Source of the DNA: Setaria digitata
Taxonomy: Eukaryota; Nematoda; Chromadorea; Rhabditida; Setariidae
Assembly: GCA_003640385.1 (NCBI GenBank)
Contig: RCAB01000082.1
Location: 62,001 to 126,000, forward strand
Reading direction: 5' to 3'
DNA: 64,000 bases
Shown here: positions 1 through 14,500 of the stretch, piece after piece
Position numbering within the stretch: position 1 is the stretch's first letter
Layout of the letters: each line of letters begins with the position of its first letter
Translations under genes and position numbers: made by a program
The notes under the pieces: model-generated
What the model was told of the DNA's origin: nothing
The model's input: the letters and a program-made list of their open reading frames with translations, nothing else
Databases searched by the model: none

Positions 1-2133
1 TTAATTCAATAAATCGGCTAAAATTAGAAAGAATGCTACTTAGAATAGAGTTAACAATTTTTAGAGACATTCTGAATCGATTTATCTACCTCAATTACTG
101 CAATGATCAGTCAACATGACTTCTTTCGAAACATTAATTAATTAATTAAACCTCCGAAATTATTGCTAGTAATTACAAGCAACTATTACCTAAAACCATA
201 AGCGACATTGACAGATTAAACGATAGCAAGATTCTGTAAATGAATTTCTCACTTGAACTATTATCATTTCAGTATATTTGTTCCTCTTCCGTTGCAAATC
301 ATCTCTCCCTTTTGAAATGATAAATTTTATAGAAATTTTGAAATCTCCCCCATAATTTTGAGAAAATCATTAGTCGTTTCTTTCTTTTTATCTTTTCAGA
401 ATGAATATGAAAAGCACTTCTGATGCTATAAAATATTGGAAGTTTTTATTCATTTATTTTTGAATTGCAATTACATGATTGAGTGACCTTCGTATATTTG
501 AGATAACACAGATTGGTCTAGCTAGTAATTGGTACACGACTAATTTCCCCATTACACTGGATTGCTTAGATCTTCCACAGATAAGAAGAATGAATTAGTA
601 ACTTGAATGGTAAATGTATTTCATTTTCCCATCCTTGAAGAATAGAAATGTAAATATTTTACAATAAAAAAAAAATAATAACTGTAAGTGAATAACATGT
701 CTTCCTTTATGAACAAATACAATAAAAATGTTTTCGTTTGATTATAGCGCTTTTTTTTTTTTTTAAATTAAGAATCATAGTTTTTAATTAAATTTATTCA
801 TAATTCTTAAAACTATTGTTCTTAATTAAACATTACCAATAATATTTCAAATGTTTGAAAAATAATCAAGAAAAAAGAGAAAATTATCATTCATTTGTCG
901 AAACGAATATGTTTGCCGTGACTGCTGTCGTACACTTGGGTTCGTTGTCAAACAAAATATAACTTACTTTTCGTTCCTCTCAAACTTATTTAAAGGCTTT
1001 CAATTCCAATAAAATATAATTTATTAGTGGTAATAAGCAGCAGTAGTTGCGACTATTTTTCGAAAGCTATTATATATTTACTAAACATCATCACAGTCAT
1101 TTATGTAATAATCAATGGACGCATACGGGTGATTGTTTGTTTAAAGTGATATGATTTTACATGAAAAACGCAAATAATATGAATTAATAAACATTGTAAA
1201 ACTTCTCAACTTCATTTTCTTGAACAGTTATGTTTTTATTATTACCTCTGCAGCCTTTTTGCAGTCAAATATGAAATTTCTACTGCTAGTATTACGAATT
1301 CATCACTTAAGGTTTTCAATAAAATCAAAGAAACATTTGTAAAAATCACGGAACGACATATTGGAATATTTCACTATTCGGATTAAATGTACTAAAAAGG
1401 CTCTCACCGCTCGACATTGTCTATGTTAACTGCTAGTTAAATAGTTAAATACTGTATCAGTTTATCCAGTGATCGATCATAAGGGATAGAGAAACTTACA
1501 TGAATATTTTATATATATTTATGCTTTATCCTTAATATTTTCTTTAATAATTCAATATTAATATTAATATCATATATTCATTTGTACATTCCCTTCCAAA
1601 TCATGGCTGATACTGCTCCTATATCGCGTGAGAAAAATTTGCATATACATAATTATGATGCTTTTCTTTTTGAAATCGAATAGACCTGATTATTTAATTC
1701 AGTTTTTCTTGGCTTTTTTAATAATAAAAAACGCGCTTGTACGTAGAAAAAATATGAATTAAAGAATTTTTTATTACGTATAGATGGAAGAAAAGGTTCG
1801 AAAGGAAGAATGAATAATTTTTCAGCAACTAATTTTCTAAAATTTTTGTACGGATGATTTTCCGCATGCATCAGGAAAAACTGCACTGCAAAAAAAAAAA
1901 AAGAGAAAGAAACTAATCCAAAAGAAAAGGCTGCATATCACAGAATGATATTAAATGTGACAAACAAACAACAAAGTAATAAATATGATTCAAAAATCCA
2001 TCAACTGTGATTAAAACTTAGTGAAAATCCCAAATTAATTTCAATTTTTCATGAATCCAGCCGTTAGATGGTTAACATTTGAAAGGAGCAAAATATGAGA
2101 AAATTACCATAAAAATAATGAAAGATCTAGCTT
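1..2133. other. Non-coding region 3' of the alpha-COP gene
   Basis: AT-rich sequence downstream of the alpha-COP stop codon. It holds poly-A/T runs and short palindromic TTAATTAA stretches, and it presumably contains the alpha-COP 3' UTR nearest 2134. I found no exon with a convincing splice frame. Open frames here, such as the one at 1653-1886 on the minus strand, are short, Phe/Lys-rich and look accidental. Confidence 0.6.
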
Positions 2134-5100
2134 TTACCGCCCGCTTTGAACAGTGCTAATTTTCAAACCAATTGCATCACAACCTACTTCAGCTACTTGA
2201 CAAACGTCGCATATTTCGCCGGCGATTTCGGGTGAATATGATGCGCAACAAAACGGACATTTCACCTAAAAGTATTGAGAAGCTAAGGAGACGAATGACT
2301 TTATTACTTATCTTTAAAAAAAAAGTTAACAATATTCATGTAAGTCATTTTTTGCTGATGAACTTGTGCTGCTTAAGTTTTCTTGAATATGCATTTCCAA
2401 ATGTGATTCAAAAAAGTCTTTGTTAAACTTATGCTTCCTCAAAAGAAACCTATCATCTTCCGTAAAATCATTTATTTTGTAAAGAAAGTAAATAACAAAA
2501 GCAGATAAATTAAATTTGCATCATAATTTTCATTTCTAAAATATCAACCTGAGGCTTTCCACGATATAAAGGTAGGAATTTTCTCGAACAAATAACAAAT
2601 GGATTATGTTCATCATATAATAGCTGCAAATAACAAGTTTGATACATTAAATGCCAAAAAAAAAATTGTATGGAAGCCCTAACCTGTAAATTATCATCAA
2701 CGTGTAAATTCAAGTTCAAAAAAATGTCACAGAACAGTGAAATTAGTTACAGAAAGTTTTTTCAAATTAAGAAAAACCTCATGTGAATCATTTGGCTCTT
2801 TCTCAACAACCGTTAATACTTTCCGTATTTGTGCAGCAACTTCTGCTTTCGGTCCTGCAAAAGACAAAAGTTATCGATTTAAAAAAAAAAATCACAAAAT
2901 TACGAAGCTGGGGGAGCAACTTTTAGAGAATTGTTAGCAGCTTACCCAATTCCAATAAACGTTTGCAGAACGACCCACAAGTTTTCATTTGCTTCAGTTT
3001 GAAAAACAAATTCACTGCTGTTCGAAGTGTTAATATTTGATGAACCTGAGAGGAAAGTTTCAATCTATACACTTCAACATATTCCAATGAAAGAGAAATC
3101 CATGAGAGTATTACTTGTTGGCAAAAGCTGCTATAATACAAACCGGTTCGTTTCAATAGTTAACCTTTAACACTGCAGCGAATGTGAAAGTATTCCCCAT
3201 TATTCCAATATTCTATGAAAATTTCGTTTCATGAAATGATACCTTTTCATCTAACAACAGCCGATTTTGTTCACTTAGAGTACCTATTTACTTTTTCTTA
3301 AATTTTAACATTTTAACCATCATTTAACGTAAGTTCACACATAGAAGAGAATACCGGCTGAAGCTGGCAATGAGTGAAGTATGCAGCCATTTCCGCATTT
3401 CTTTTCGCATTCTCAACTGTTTTTGGTAACTCTTTCCGTGCAATTTCCAGCAGTAGACCTACCAGATACTCACGGCAAATATCAATCAGTTGTTTCGCCT
3501 CTGCCATCTGCAAGAAACCGTGAACAGATTTTCTGTGAAAATATTAAGAATCAGTGTATAAAAAATTCATATGTCAAAATACCAAACTAAAAAGAAGCCT
3601 TTCCGTTACAACAGAAAAGGAAAAACTTTTACTTTTTTGATTAAAAATTGAGTTTTTCACATTTCGCAAATAACGTATGAAATAACTATTATGTTGATTA
3701 AAAAAAAAAAAAGAAAAAAAAAGTGATATTTGAAGCCCAGGAAACATAAATGACATTTTTTGCAACTACAATATAAATAAGAATAAGTAAATTGGAACTT
3801 CTTGTTTCGAATCGACAACCAGCAGCGGAACAGATAACAACAGCTGACGCAACTTTTCAACGGCTTCGCTGAATTTACCGCTAGTTGTAAGATGATAACA
3901 AGTTTGCAAACGTGCGGCTAAATCGCCAAGATGTATGCCAACAGCAGGTAATCCACTTCGACCACCACCATCTTGCCAGTTACGTAAACGATAAACGAAG
4001 TTTGGACCAGCACTTGGCATACCTTCGTAAGCAGCACGTGATCTGAAATATTTGTTATAAGGTTTCAGAAATGTGTATTTTTCAAGAATACGTTTTTGTT
4101 ATAAATGTGTGGATAAACTGAGCAACAACAAGAAAAGAAATCAGTTAGACAACACCAATATATTTCCAAACTGACCTTGCATACGTCGTCAAGAAAAGCT
4201 GTTTGAATGGCTCAATGCGTGTAATACCAAGCTGATCACGCAGTAAACGCGCAGCACTATCAAAAGCACCTGAAGCAACGTGATCCGCAACCAGTCTGAA
4301 AATGTTATCGATAAATATTTTGATCAACTCTAGAAATCACAGCCTAAAAAAGAATTATACCATAGGGAACGTTAAGTTACTGCTTAAACACTTCATGAGA
4401 GAACGCTGATAAAACAGAGCAGAAAATGGAAATCTTGGAATCATCCAGACATTTAATCCAGTTTTTCGACGTACTGCCGCAGCACACTTCAAAAAAGCAA
4501 CGAAATTTTCTTTTTCTTTGGATTTTAGTAAATCCTGTAGAAAAATTTGACTTTTCACCAGTACTTGGAATTGTTTGGCCAATATACTGAAGGAGGCTGC
4601 CCACGTGACGGTGCCGTATAAAAACTATCCTCATCATCGCCTCCACTTTTAACTTCAACATCTGCTGGGAGAGCTAAGTCGTCATCCACCTGGAATTTTT
4701 AATTATGACCAATTTCAAACATCTTTGTGATCAAGAGTATTCAAGTTTTAACACTGATAGTGACGACGGTACCACTGATACCACTGACATATGATGAGAT
4801 GGAATACATAACTGCATTTAAATCCTCCTTTCTTAAATCATTTCTAATTTCAATCTCCTATAATAGACTTCTGGAATGCATGGAATGACAATTACATTAA
4901 AATCGAAAAAAAAAGTCATTTTTGAAAATATAAGTAAACATGAATACAAGTCTATTCAACAATTACATTTTTTTTCTATCCCTAATTTCAATATATATTG
5001 AAGAAAAAAAATAGCAACTTACGTCCCAACCACCTTCTTTATCCTCTTTTTCGCTTGCAACGCTATGCATTTCATCTTCGTCGATATCAGGATTGCCATC

Positions 5101-8100
5101 TTCGTCTAACATTAAATCGTCACCACCCCAAGCATCACCAGCCTAAAAATCAACTAATTTTGAGAGGACAAAAAAGAAAATTTTTTCCTTTTGAAAGAAC
5201 ATGATGTAATAGAATATTGCAAACCACATCAAGCTTTCATTATAAAACTCCAAGGTACCAAATTTTTACCCACACAGTCAATTATATAAAGTCAAACACC
5301 AGAAACACATTTTACCACTTCAGCGTCCTCATCGGTATGTGCAAATGCAGCAGTTGATCGGGATCCTTTACCGCCAACATTCGCTCCACCTCCTACGACA
5401 AAATGCGCATCAAACGGACCACGTGACATTGTTAATAACGGCCAATTATCTTCCATCTTGAAATATAAATTATCGGATGATACAGAAAACAAAAAAAAAA
5501 AAAGAAACTTGGTATAATGTAATTTTATACGGAATTTTATATTTACCTGTTTTATAGGTGGTGGTGGAATCAGCAAGCGAGCATTCGGATCTACAGGAGG
5601 CAAGTTTTGTCCCTTTGCTAACAGCTCTTCTTTCAACTGTTCAGCTTCGTCTTTGAATCCATGCGTTGCTGCAGTCAAATATGCTAACGAAATTTGACCA
5701 ACTTCTTTCAAAACTGAAACCAGTTTTCAGAATGCGAATAAAAAATAGGTTTTTGTGAAAATTTCGATAAAACTTGCAAAATATATTTTTTACGACTGAG
5801 AAAGGTAATGAATCATACTTCTAATACGTTCGCCAATATCACCGAGAAGAAGTGCGGTTTGATAGTGTCCATTTATATCCTTGAAATAATTCATTTTAAG
5901 GTCAATTCAGCTCAACAGAAAAAAATGAACCCCCGTAATGAATCAACAAGCTAAAATTGAATATTATCTCAAACAATTTCACGATCCATTTAAATCCCAT
6001 TCAAATTTTGAGTAATGTTATCAAGTAACAATCATAATCTGCTGGTTTGAGTTTGCAAAAAATGTCTAGCATTAGAAAAAAATAAGACATAAAATCCATT
6101 TAAAAAAAAACTCCGCAGTTCTGAACAAAATCAAAATTTTCAATTATTTGCTGGATAAAAGTAAGAATTATATCTTTTATTTTCAATCTAAATAAGTTAC
6201 GGTCCACGTACCTTGCGAATTTGTGCAATTTTCATCATTTTTTGCAGTTTCTCCATATTTCCCGTGATCAAATATAAGAATGAAAGTTTTTCAAAGTCTT
6301 TTGTACGTTGATATGCCATTTCGACAATCTATACAGAATGAAGATGGAGTCAATGACCGATTTTTCAAACTATCAAAATTTCTCAACCAGATGTTTTCGC
6401 TTCTCTTAATGGTAACTTCAGACCAAATAAAATTTCTTAATTAGAAAAGTTAAACTTAGTTAATGCGAAATTCTTAATTACCTGATGATTACCCTGCATC
6501 AAGGCAGCCTCACCTAGAGCTTGCCAAACTGCCTTATCATCAAGGACTTTTGCTGATTCAAGAGCAACCTAAATGAAAGAATAGTCAAGCAATCATTTAA
6601 ATATTATAACCAGCAGGTAATCGAAAATGCAGTTAGCCTTTAGTTTTGTCCCCTCCTTTTTTTATTTCAGTTGTTGCACTTTGGGATTTTCCGTGAAATC
6701 GAAACTAATTTCAATTTCTCACCTCAAGGTTACCACATTCGAGTGCCAAACCAAATCGTGTTTTTTCGTCTTTCACAAAATGTAGAGCAACTTCTGGATA
6801 ACCCTTCTTTTGCAAATATGCGATAATTGATTGACCAACCAGATTCGCTGACCGTACCATATTTAACACCTGTAATAAAGAAATGAGAGAAAAACTAGAG
6901 CCTGAATGCAGAATGTAATTACAAAACTTTTCCGTATATAAAATGTATTTTTCCAAGTACTTTCACCAGATTTTTATGCTTTCTTTTAAAGTGGCCAGTG
7001 CCTCAGAAACCTCATCATAACGACGATTTATCAGCGCTAGTTTGAAGCGATACTCCGTGGGATCAATAGGCACTTCAACTGGAGCCGCTTCACTGGAAAA
7101 CAAAACTTTTTGAGTCTGTTGTATAATTATGTGCTCACATAGTCCAAATTTTTCCATCCTGCTCTTTTTTATTTGTTCTTCATAAACGCTTTCTTAGCTA
7201 AATGATCTTTTTCAAGAAAGTAAACCTTATGAAAAACGGCCACATCAAGGAAGACATAAGCAATTACCTCCTTCTTTGCCAAACCTTCCAAAAAATTTAA
7301 AAGAAAAAAAAAACCCCGCACCGATTTAAACAGTACAAGTTTTCACCGCGAACAGCAAGTACATATACTGGTACATCCAGCGTTCTAATTATACCATGAT
7401 CACCTACTGCCAGTGCATATTTGATATGATTACTTGTGGTATAAAGGAAAACACCTTCTTCTTCCCAAGCACCACTCTTTACACGGGTTGACTCTTGTAC
7501 AGTGCATAAAATCTGAAAGTAATAACTACAATTAATTAAGCAAAGAAGTAAAAGCTTTTTGTTATGCATAGGAAAGCCATCAACGTAGCTATGCATAGGA
7601 AGTGATTTCATAACCTTGAAGTATACCATCCAGTACTAAGTTTTTGAAAATTATACAAATTTTGAAATAATATGGAGCAAAAGCATCAACAACTTACTTG
7701 TAATTTACGTGATACTAAAGTTAGAGTATGTTTGCTTAGTAACGCCGCATACTCTAAATTCTTCGACCAAATCACGTATTTTACCTGAAATTAAAAGATG
7801 AAACAATAAAGTGCGCTCATTCAACAAAACAGACTTGACCGGGTGGTTAAGTTATGATATGTAGCGAATTAAATGAGATAAAAGCAACCAACAAATAAAC
7901 TGAAATCCAGAAAATTATTTGATTAGTGATTTATCACGAAATGCATAATGAAAGTGACTGAAAGCTACCCTAACTATGCAATCTTGTATTTTGTCTATTT
8001 TCAATGCACATATCGAGAATTAAATCTTGACCAACCTTGGGAACTTTAACTGATGCCAAAGTACGTTTTTGCTGGATATCAAATAGCTGAATACCTTCAT

Positions 8101-11100
8101 TATTTCTCAGAAACAAAAGCCCAGTTCCAGCATAGAAAATATCATCGACCGGGATATTTTGTTCGATTTTTCGATTTTCACGATTTGACAAATCCCGAAT
8201 GGTAATCTTAAAAGATACGCTTTCTTTAAAAAAAAAGAAAAAACGCAAGAAAAAAACAAATTTAATTTTACTTTTCAAACGGTTCTTTACAAACCTGTTG
8301 ATTTTTGTCTAGAACAGCGAAACGATTGCGTGCTACCCAGACAGCAGCCACACCTGGTGAACGCTTCCCTTCCGGAGCTTCACTGCTGCCATTACCTGCT
8401 TCCTTCGATACCTGCAACTCGAATTCCTTGTCTAGTTCAATTATTTTTGATTTAAATGATAACACAAACAAGCAGCTTGTTAGCTAGAAATAAGGCATGT
8501 AAGAAAAGGACTGCAGACAACAACGCTGAGTCCCTGTATGTAATAATAATGGTGACTATAAATGCCAAGAGCAGTAATTAGATAAAATAAAATTAAGCGA
8601 AATAAGATTAATGATAATATTTACCTTATACATATCATATGTACAATATTCAAGCATCGGCGAACGTGTAATCAAAAGAAATGAATTTTCAGCAGGATTG
8701 TAATGCAGTGAATAATAAGGTTGCATAAGCTTACTACTACGAAGCTGCACTAAGGCTACATCCTTACTGAAAATTATTCGGATGAATCAACTTATTTTCC
8801 TCAAAGTTTTGAACTTTGCAAATTTTAATTTCTAAGATATCTTTACGTTAATTTTTCAATACTCCCAGCATATCTTTCTATTATTTTTATTGCATTTAAT
8901 GAAAATAATTCATACATATTTCATATGTGCAATGATATTTTTCAACATAGCAAGTAGCTCTATAAGATCTCTTTTTTTGAATACCAACTTATTAGTTAAG
9001 TCCAAACGTCTCAACTGACGATCCTTTACGTAAAATACCAGATTTTCATGTACACAAAATGCTGGGCGTTCACGCTCAATTTTGAACACCATCATTCCAC
9101 TATCGTGACCTGCTGCGAACATATTCAGTGTTGGATGGGTAGCCAAAACCCAGAAACGATCATTATCATGTCTGCAATTTACAGCAGTAGAAATAAAAGG
9201 AAGGATTATCATATTCAAATTAGAACAAACCGCCGGAAATTTTCGAAAAATATCATTTTTGATGAACTAAACTGAAATAAGCTGCCTTTTTGGAGTTTAC
9301 CTGAATGTATGCAAGCATGTTCGTTTCTGCATATCCCAAACACGAATACTTTTGTCTTCGGAATTACTCAGTATCAATTCTGCTTTTGGATGAAATAGTA
9401 CCGAGGATACGTTATTATAATGTCCGCGGCATGAATCAACCTTCAAAAACATGACAAAAATAAGTCAAAACCTTCTCGGCTTTTGACAAGTTTTTGAGCT
9501 TAAAACACGAATCATTCTTAAATATAACACAAATAAATCAACTGACTTCCCAGGCTTTGCTTTCATTATAACGCCATAATTTTACTTGTCGGTCATCAGC
9601 GCCGGAAACCAAAAGTGGCATTGTTGGATGGAATGAAACCCAGTTAACTCCTAAATTTTTTCTTTCTTTGTGTAGATAAAAAAGACAACCACACTTCAAA
9701 AAAAAAAAAAGCAACAGCTTTCTTCATTTGGATCATACAGCTGATAAATAAATGTAGGAAAGATCCTAAGGTAATCAATTTTGATTACGGCACTGCGTTT
9801 TATTATGATAGTAAAGAAACGTTTTAAATCAATATGTAAATCAAAACGGAATCTCTTCATAATAACCGTACGGTAAGGAAGATAATTCAATGAAAGTTTA
9901 TAATCGATAAATTTGTTTCGGTGGAGGTAGAAGATATTATTTAAAGATTTAAAGATACCTCTATCATGTCCCTCCAAAACATGTTTTACGACAACATCCG
10001 GTTGCCCAAATAAGTCACTGCTAGCTACGCCNATCGATAAATTTGTTTCGGTGGAGGTACAAGATATTATTTAAAGATTTAAAGATACCTCTATCATGTC
10101 CCTCCAGAACATGTTTTACGACAACATCCGGTTGCCCAAATAAGTCACTGCTAGCTACGCCACTCACCGAACGTACACGTGACATTTCGTTTCCAGTTCC
10201 TGGCGAAACATTCTTTTTCCTAAGTCCAGATATATCCCAAACCCGTACAGTTTGGTCCAAAGAAGCCGAAGCTACCAAATCCTCCGTTGGATGAAACTGT
10301 GCACACATCACGTAATGGTTATGACCTTGAAAAGTACGGTTATTGACCGCAGTATACATACATTGTTCAAAATGATTATGGAAAATTTGATAAAAATATC
10401 TGATTTAATGATTACCTTTTACATCCTCACTGTATTAAACTACAATCGGAAATAATATAATAAGCCTTACCAGTTAGAATGGCAATACTATGACGACTCT
10501 GCCAATTCCAAATCCGTACTGTTTGATCATCTGATGCACTAATAATCCACGGATAGTTGCTGTGGAAGAATGTGGTACGAATATAATCAAGATGGCCAAG
10601 CAGAGTAAAAATGCAGCGACGTTGTTTATAATTCCAAACCTAAAATGTAGCTGCTACATAAAAAAAGTGATAGAAACATTCTAACAACAACACATCCAAA
10701 AAGAAAAAATGAATTCTTTTATGTTATAGGAAAAAAAATTTCACTATCAAAAACTAACCTTAAGCTTCTTCACTTCAAGGAAATGGTCAAAGAATTTCTA
10801 TCTTCAAGAAAAATTGAGTTTAAAAAAGAAACTCATCATTTCCAGAAAACCATACCTTAATTTTGTAATCGTCACCACCGGATACAAAAATTGGTTGCTG
10901 GTTGTGGAATGCGATACCACGTACTGGACCATCATGTTCATCAAATTTATCCAACATAACACACATTCGGTAATCCCATAATTGAATAACACCACTGTGC
11001 AATGATGCCAGAACCCATGGCCGAGTAGGATGAAATGAAATTCCTAAAAGTATTCCTTATAAAAGAAACAATATAAACTTCTATTCTGAATCTGAAAAGT

Positions 11101-11514
11101 GAATTAAAAAAAATTCCGAAAAAAGGAAATAAATAAGTTGGAATTTTTTCGAAAATAAATTTAAAACTTTGAAAATCAGAAACACCAAACAAAAGAAAGC
11201 AGAAACAGAAATAATATAAAAAAAAAATAATGATAACAGCAAACCAAAAAGAAAAAAAAAAAAATGATGAATATGATCTTTCTAACTTCTAACCTTTGAT
11301 CAAACAACAGTAAGGATTATTATCAAAATATTCCAATCAGATGTTACCATGATAAAATAGTCCCTAGTGTTTCAGCAACTGCTTCGTACTCTATGCAATA
11401 AAAGTTCACGTCAAAAAGATTTATTTTATTTTTCTGTTAAAATGTTTAAAAGAACAGAAAACTTTCACCTTTCACTCGGGCCGAACTTGATTCGAACTTT
11501 TTTAGAATTGTCAT
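2134..11514 (-). CDS. copa-1: Coatomer subunit alpha (alpha-COP), 28 exons
   Basis: Large scaffold subunit of the COPI vesicle coat, acting in Golgi-to-ER and intra-Golgi transport. Exons, 5' to 3' on the minus strand: 11469-11514, 10856-11043, 10471-10639, 10089-10325, 9547-9650, 9301-9440, 8989-9171, 8625-8766, 8295-8411, 8036-8206, 7698-7784, 7322-7512, 7011-7092, 6723-6869, 6482-6568, 6212-6328, 5819-5879, 5547-5713, 5316-5456, 5023-5142, 4565-4689, 4176-4295, 3799-4042, 3355-3507, 2946-3045, 2778-2854, 2549-2623, 2134-2265. They sum to 3723 nt, in phase at every junction (1240 aa; human about 1224). The N-terminus starts [16 protein letters not shown], equivalent to the human xenin region. 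WD40 blades follow (for example [20 protein letters not shown]), then the coatomer WD-associated region, a solenoid ([18 protein letters not shown]), an acidic linker ([11 protein letters not shown]) and the epsilon-COP-binding C-terminal domain ([18 protein letters not shown]). The C-terminus keeps a CxxC-x12-CxxC zinc-ribbon-like motif. Exon 4 is partly duplicated across an assembly join at 10032. The family call is very secure; individual boundaries are by-eye. Confidence 0.96.
9903..10161. repeat. Duplicated contig ends around a single N, including part of alpha-COP exon 4
   Basis: The 129 bases at 9903-10031 recur at 10033-10161 with two visible mismatches, separated by one N at 10032. 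The copy at 9959-10031 repeats the 3' part of alpha-COP exon 4, with the residues EGHDRG and the same donor, but has no upstream exon part. The intact exon is 10089-10325. One mismatch swaps TTG for CTG (both Leu). This looks like two allelic contig ends that were not merged, not a true exon duplication. Confidence 0.85.
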
Positions 11515-11531
11515 TCCTTGAAAAACTGAAA
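11515..11531 (-). other. Probable spliced-leader acceptor and short 5' UTR of alpha-COP
   Basis: On the minus strand a TTTCAG lies at 11526-11531, leaving an 11-nt leader before the ATG at 11512-11514. This is the usual nematode arrangement for a trans-spliced message. A 5' UTR cis-intron would look the same, so the trans-splice reading is inference. Confidence 0.5.
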
Positions 11532-14500
11532 TAATTTCCTAGTCATTAGTTAATTAGATTTAAAACTATTACAAAAATTAGCTAAAATACCAAAAGAAAA
11601 ATACTGAAAGCCCAACACGATGTGCATACTGTGACACATTCATCTATGAACTGATATCATCACCAAATTCAACTATCTCCTTATGCAATAGTGTAATCCC
11701 AAACATTGGAAATTGATAAAAGTTTGTTGGAAATTTTTCGATTTCTGATTTATTTGTCAAGTTCCTTCTTCCGTTCTTTTTCGGAGCAAATGAATTATTA
11801 TAAAAATCTGTCTTTTTTTTTTTCTGAGTGATCTTTCTTCTCTTATCTGCCTTTTTTCAAAATCATTTATTTTAATTTTTTTTTTAGAAAATTATGAACT
11901 TTTTTTATTTATACGCCAAACAACTATTACACTTCCTTCTTTTCTACAAACCTTGTATGTAACACTTCTTCGAAAATTTAGATCTTTAGATTCTAATTTT
12001 AGGTCTTGGATTTTTTTTTTTTTTTTTTTAGGATTTAACGTTTTAAAAAATTCTAGATTTTTTTTTAATGCTTTTTCTTTCAACATATCACTTTCGAAGA
12101 GATACTACGATAGCTCACAATATTATACCATAGAATACGATACATCTCCGCAGATAAGTGAATGAAATTTATTCTACAAACGAGCTGTCGTAAAATACTG
12201 ATAAATATTGGTGAGCAATTGGACACGGTATGAATGCATACAGTATGTGGAAATCCAACACATATCCATACTGTATATCACAGTATCCTGTTCACAAGTA
12301 TCGATGCAGTACGGCTATAGATGAGATATTGACGATAAGTCTGATTTGATATGATTATAGTACGTTGAATGTAATATATGCTGTAATATGTTTCCCTCTA
12401 TGATATGGTATAATGAATTTCAAACGATTCTTAATAATTAATTAGTAAATTTTACAAAACATTCTGTGTAATGTCGAAGATCAAAGATAACATACTGATG
12501 ACAAATGTGCCGTATTACTTACCTTTACCAGCTGATATTACACAAAATGTCATATAAAAGTTGCTAATTAATCGACGAGGAATCACAATGATGAATATTC
12601 TACAGAATAAGAAAGAACTGATAATGATGAACAATTAGCAACACTGTATCAACATAGAGAGCATTTCTGTAAACCACTTGAATCATATTAAATTTAGTTC
12701 ACATAAAATTTGAAATTTATTACTGTATAATTTCTTCATCTATGCTACATTTTATTATACAGCATTATTCGATTTAAATCATATGGTATTTTTTACGGGG
12801 CACTACTGTGGCATCAGGATATGCGCACAGTAGTCAACAATAGAAAGGAGTTATTCATTCCAAAGAGATAGTTTCCAATTCATCATTTTCTTATTTGGTA
12901 ATCGATAATCAACTGATTTGGTTTATCAATCAGATATCAGAAAAGCAATATAATAACAGCGATGTACATCCACTTTGATTATTTCTTTGTTTTTTTTCCT
13001 TTGCTTTATCTTTTATCAACTTTTTATGCAATCGTTTGCATGAATCACAAATTTTTCATCAATTGTAGGTTGTAATATCATGGAATTTCAGCAACTAAAT
13101 TTAGATTTCTTTTTTCTTTCTTTCATCTGCATAAAAAATAAAACAGCAATGTTCCCCATCATGATTAATTAATTAACTAATTGATTAATTCGCCGATTTC
13201 GTTAGTAAAATGAATAAAACAAAGGGAGAGAGCAAAAGGAGGTTTTCTAGTAAAGAGATCTGCATAGCATCATATGAAATCTTTTTCTTTTGAAAATTTA
13301 TATCTGAAACGATGTAAGAAAATAAAATGGTATCAAATAAATTATAAATTTTTGTGGATTGAATGAGTCACAATTCGAATTTTTGTGGCAGTTTTTTTTA
13401 TTAAAAACCACTGAAAATTTCAGTACTTCTAGAAATGAAGTTCGAAAATCAAATCTAAGTAAACTTAGATCAAATATCCAATTTTGCACAGTCACCTGGA
13501 AGTAATTTCCTCCACTTACAAAAAAAAAGAACCTGTAAAATAGTTGGAAAATTATTCTGACTGTACGGCGTAAGTTAATTATATGATTGATAGAGTAGAA
13601 TGAGTTCGAGAGATTATCACTATAATGATGATAAAAAAGCGTCAAATGTTAACGCAATACTTGTTAAGCAATTATCACTTTTATCTAACTGATAAACATC
13701 AAAGCTTATCACGGCAAAGGAAGTACCGTATTGCCATGATATAAGGTGAAGCTGGAGAAAAAAAAGCCTTCAGATCCTATTATCTGCTATCATTTCCTCA
13801 CAGCTAATTTGCATTTTGCTCCAAAAGTATTCAAATATATTTCATTTTATAAACGTTTACAAGTTCTATGAACGAAATGAATAAGTACAAATTTACATCT
13901 CCATCTAAGGCAAAAATTAGTGTCATTCATCAAGACAAAGTAGTGCGGAATTAATTTCGTTTTCTTGCAAATTATGCTATGTTATCATAATAGTGATTGT
14001 AGCGATAGTATTTATTTCTGCTGATACAGCAATTGCTAATTTTTTTTTTTTTTTTACAATTTCCCCTGATTTCTCGGACAAAAAATATGCTAAACCTCAG
14101 GAGTTTTCACATTTCTCATTTTGAATTTTAGCATAGCGTCCAAAAAAATTTGCTCTACAAAAAAACGAAAATACATCTGATGACAATAAAAAATGGAAAA
14201 ACTTTTGAGATTATGCGACATATGCAACACTAAAAAATAAAAGAGAAACAATCAGGGGGAACAGACATCAACAGCAACACGACAAACAATTCCTTGAATA
14301 GAAATGAGATGCAAAATTAAAGGTCACAAGTGCTAATTTATAGATTTTATTATAAAAAGTCACAGACCAACGATGAAAGAAAAAATAAGGAGCAAATTTG
14401 AAGTACTTAATTGTCTAAACAAAAATCCTTATTACTTTTACTTCAATTTTTAATGAGATACTGCAAAGAAAGTTAGGAGATGTATGCTTAAAGTAAACAA

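Noticed and set aside
2624..2719. Extra alpha-COP exon ([11 protein letters not shown]) before LLYDEHNP
   Set aside because: No acceptor AG precedes it. Joining 2778 directly to 2623 gives [16 protein letters not shown], which matches the human spacing exactly.
9959..10031. A true second copy of alpha-COP exon 4
   Set aside because: It is truncated exactly at the N and duplicates its flank; unmerged contig ends explain it better.
13298..13645. 115-codon open frame on the minus strand
   Set aside because: Phe/Asn/Ile-rich, no family resemblance and no splice partners; typical of AT-rich intergenic DNA.
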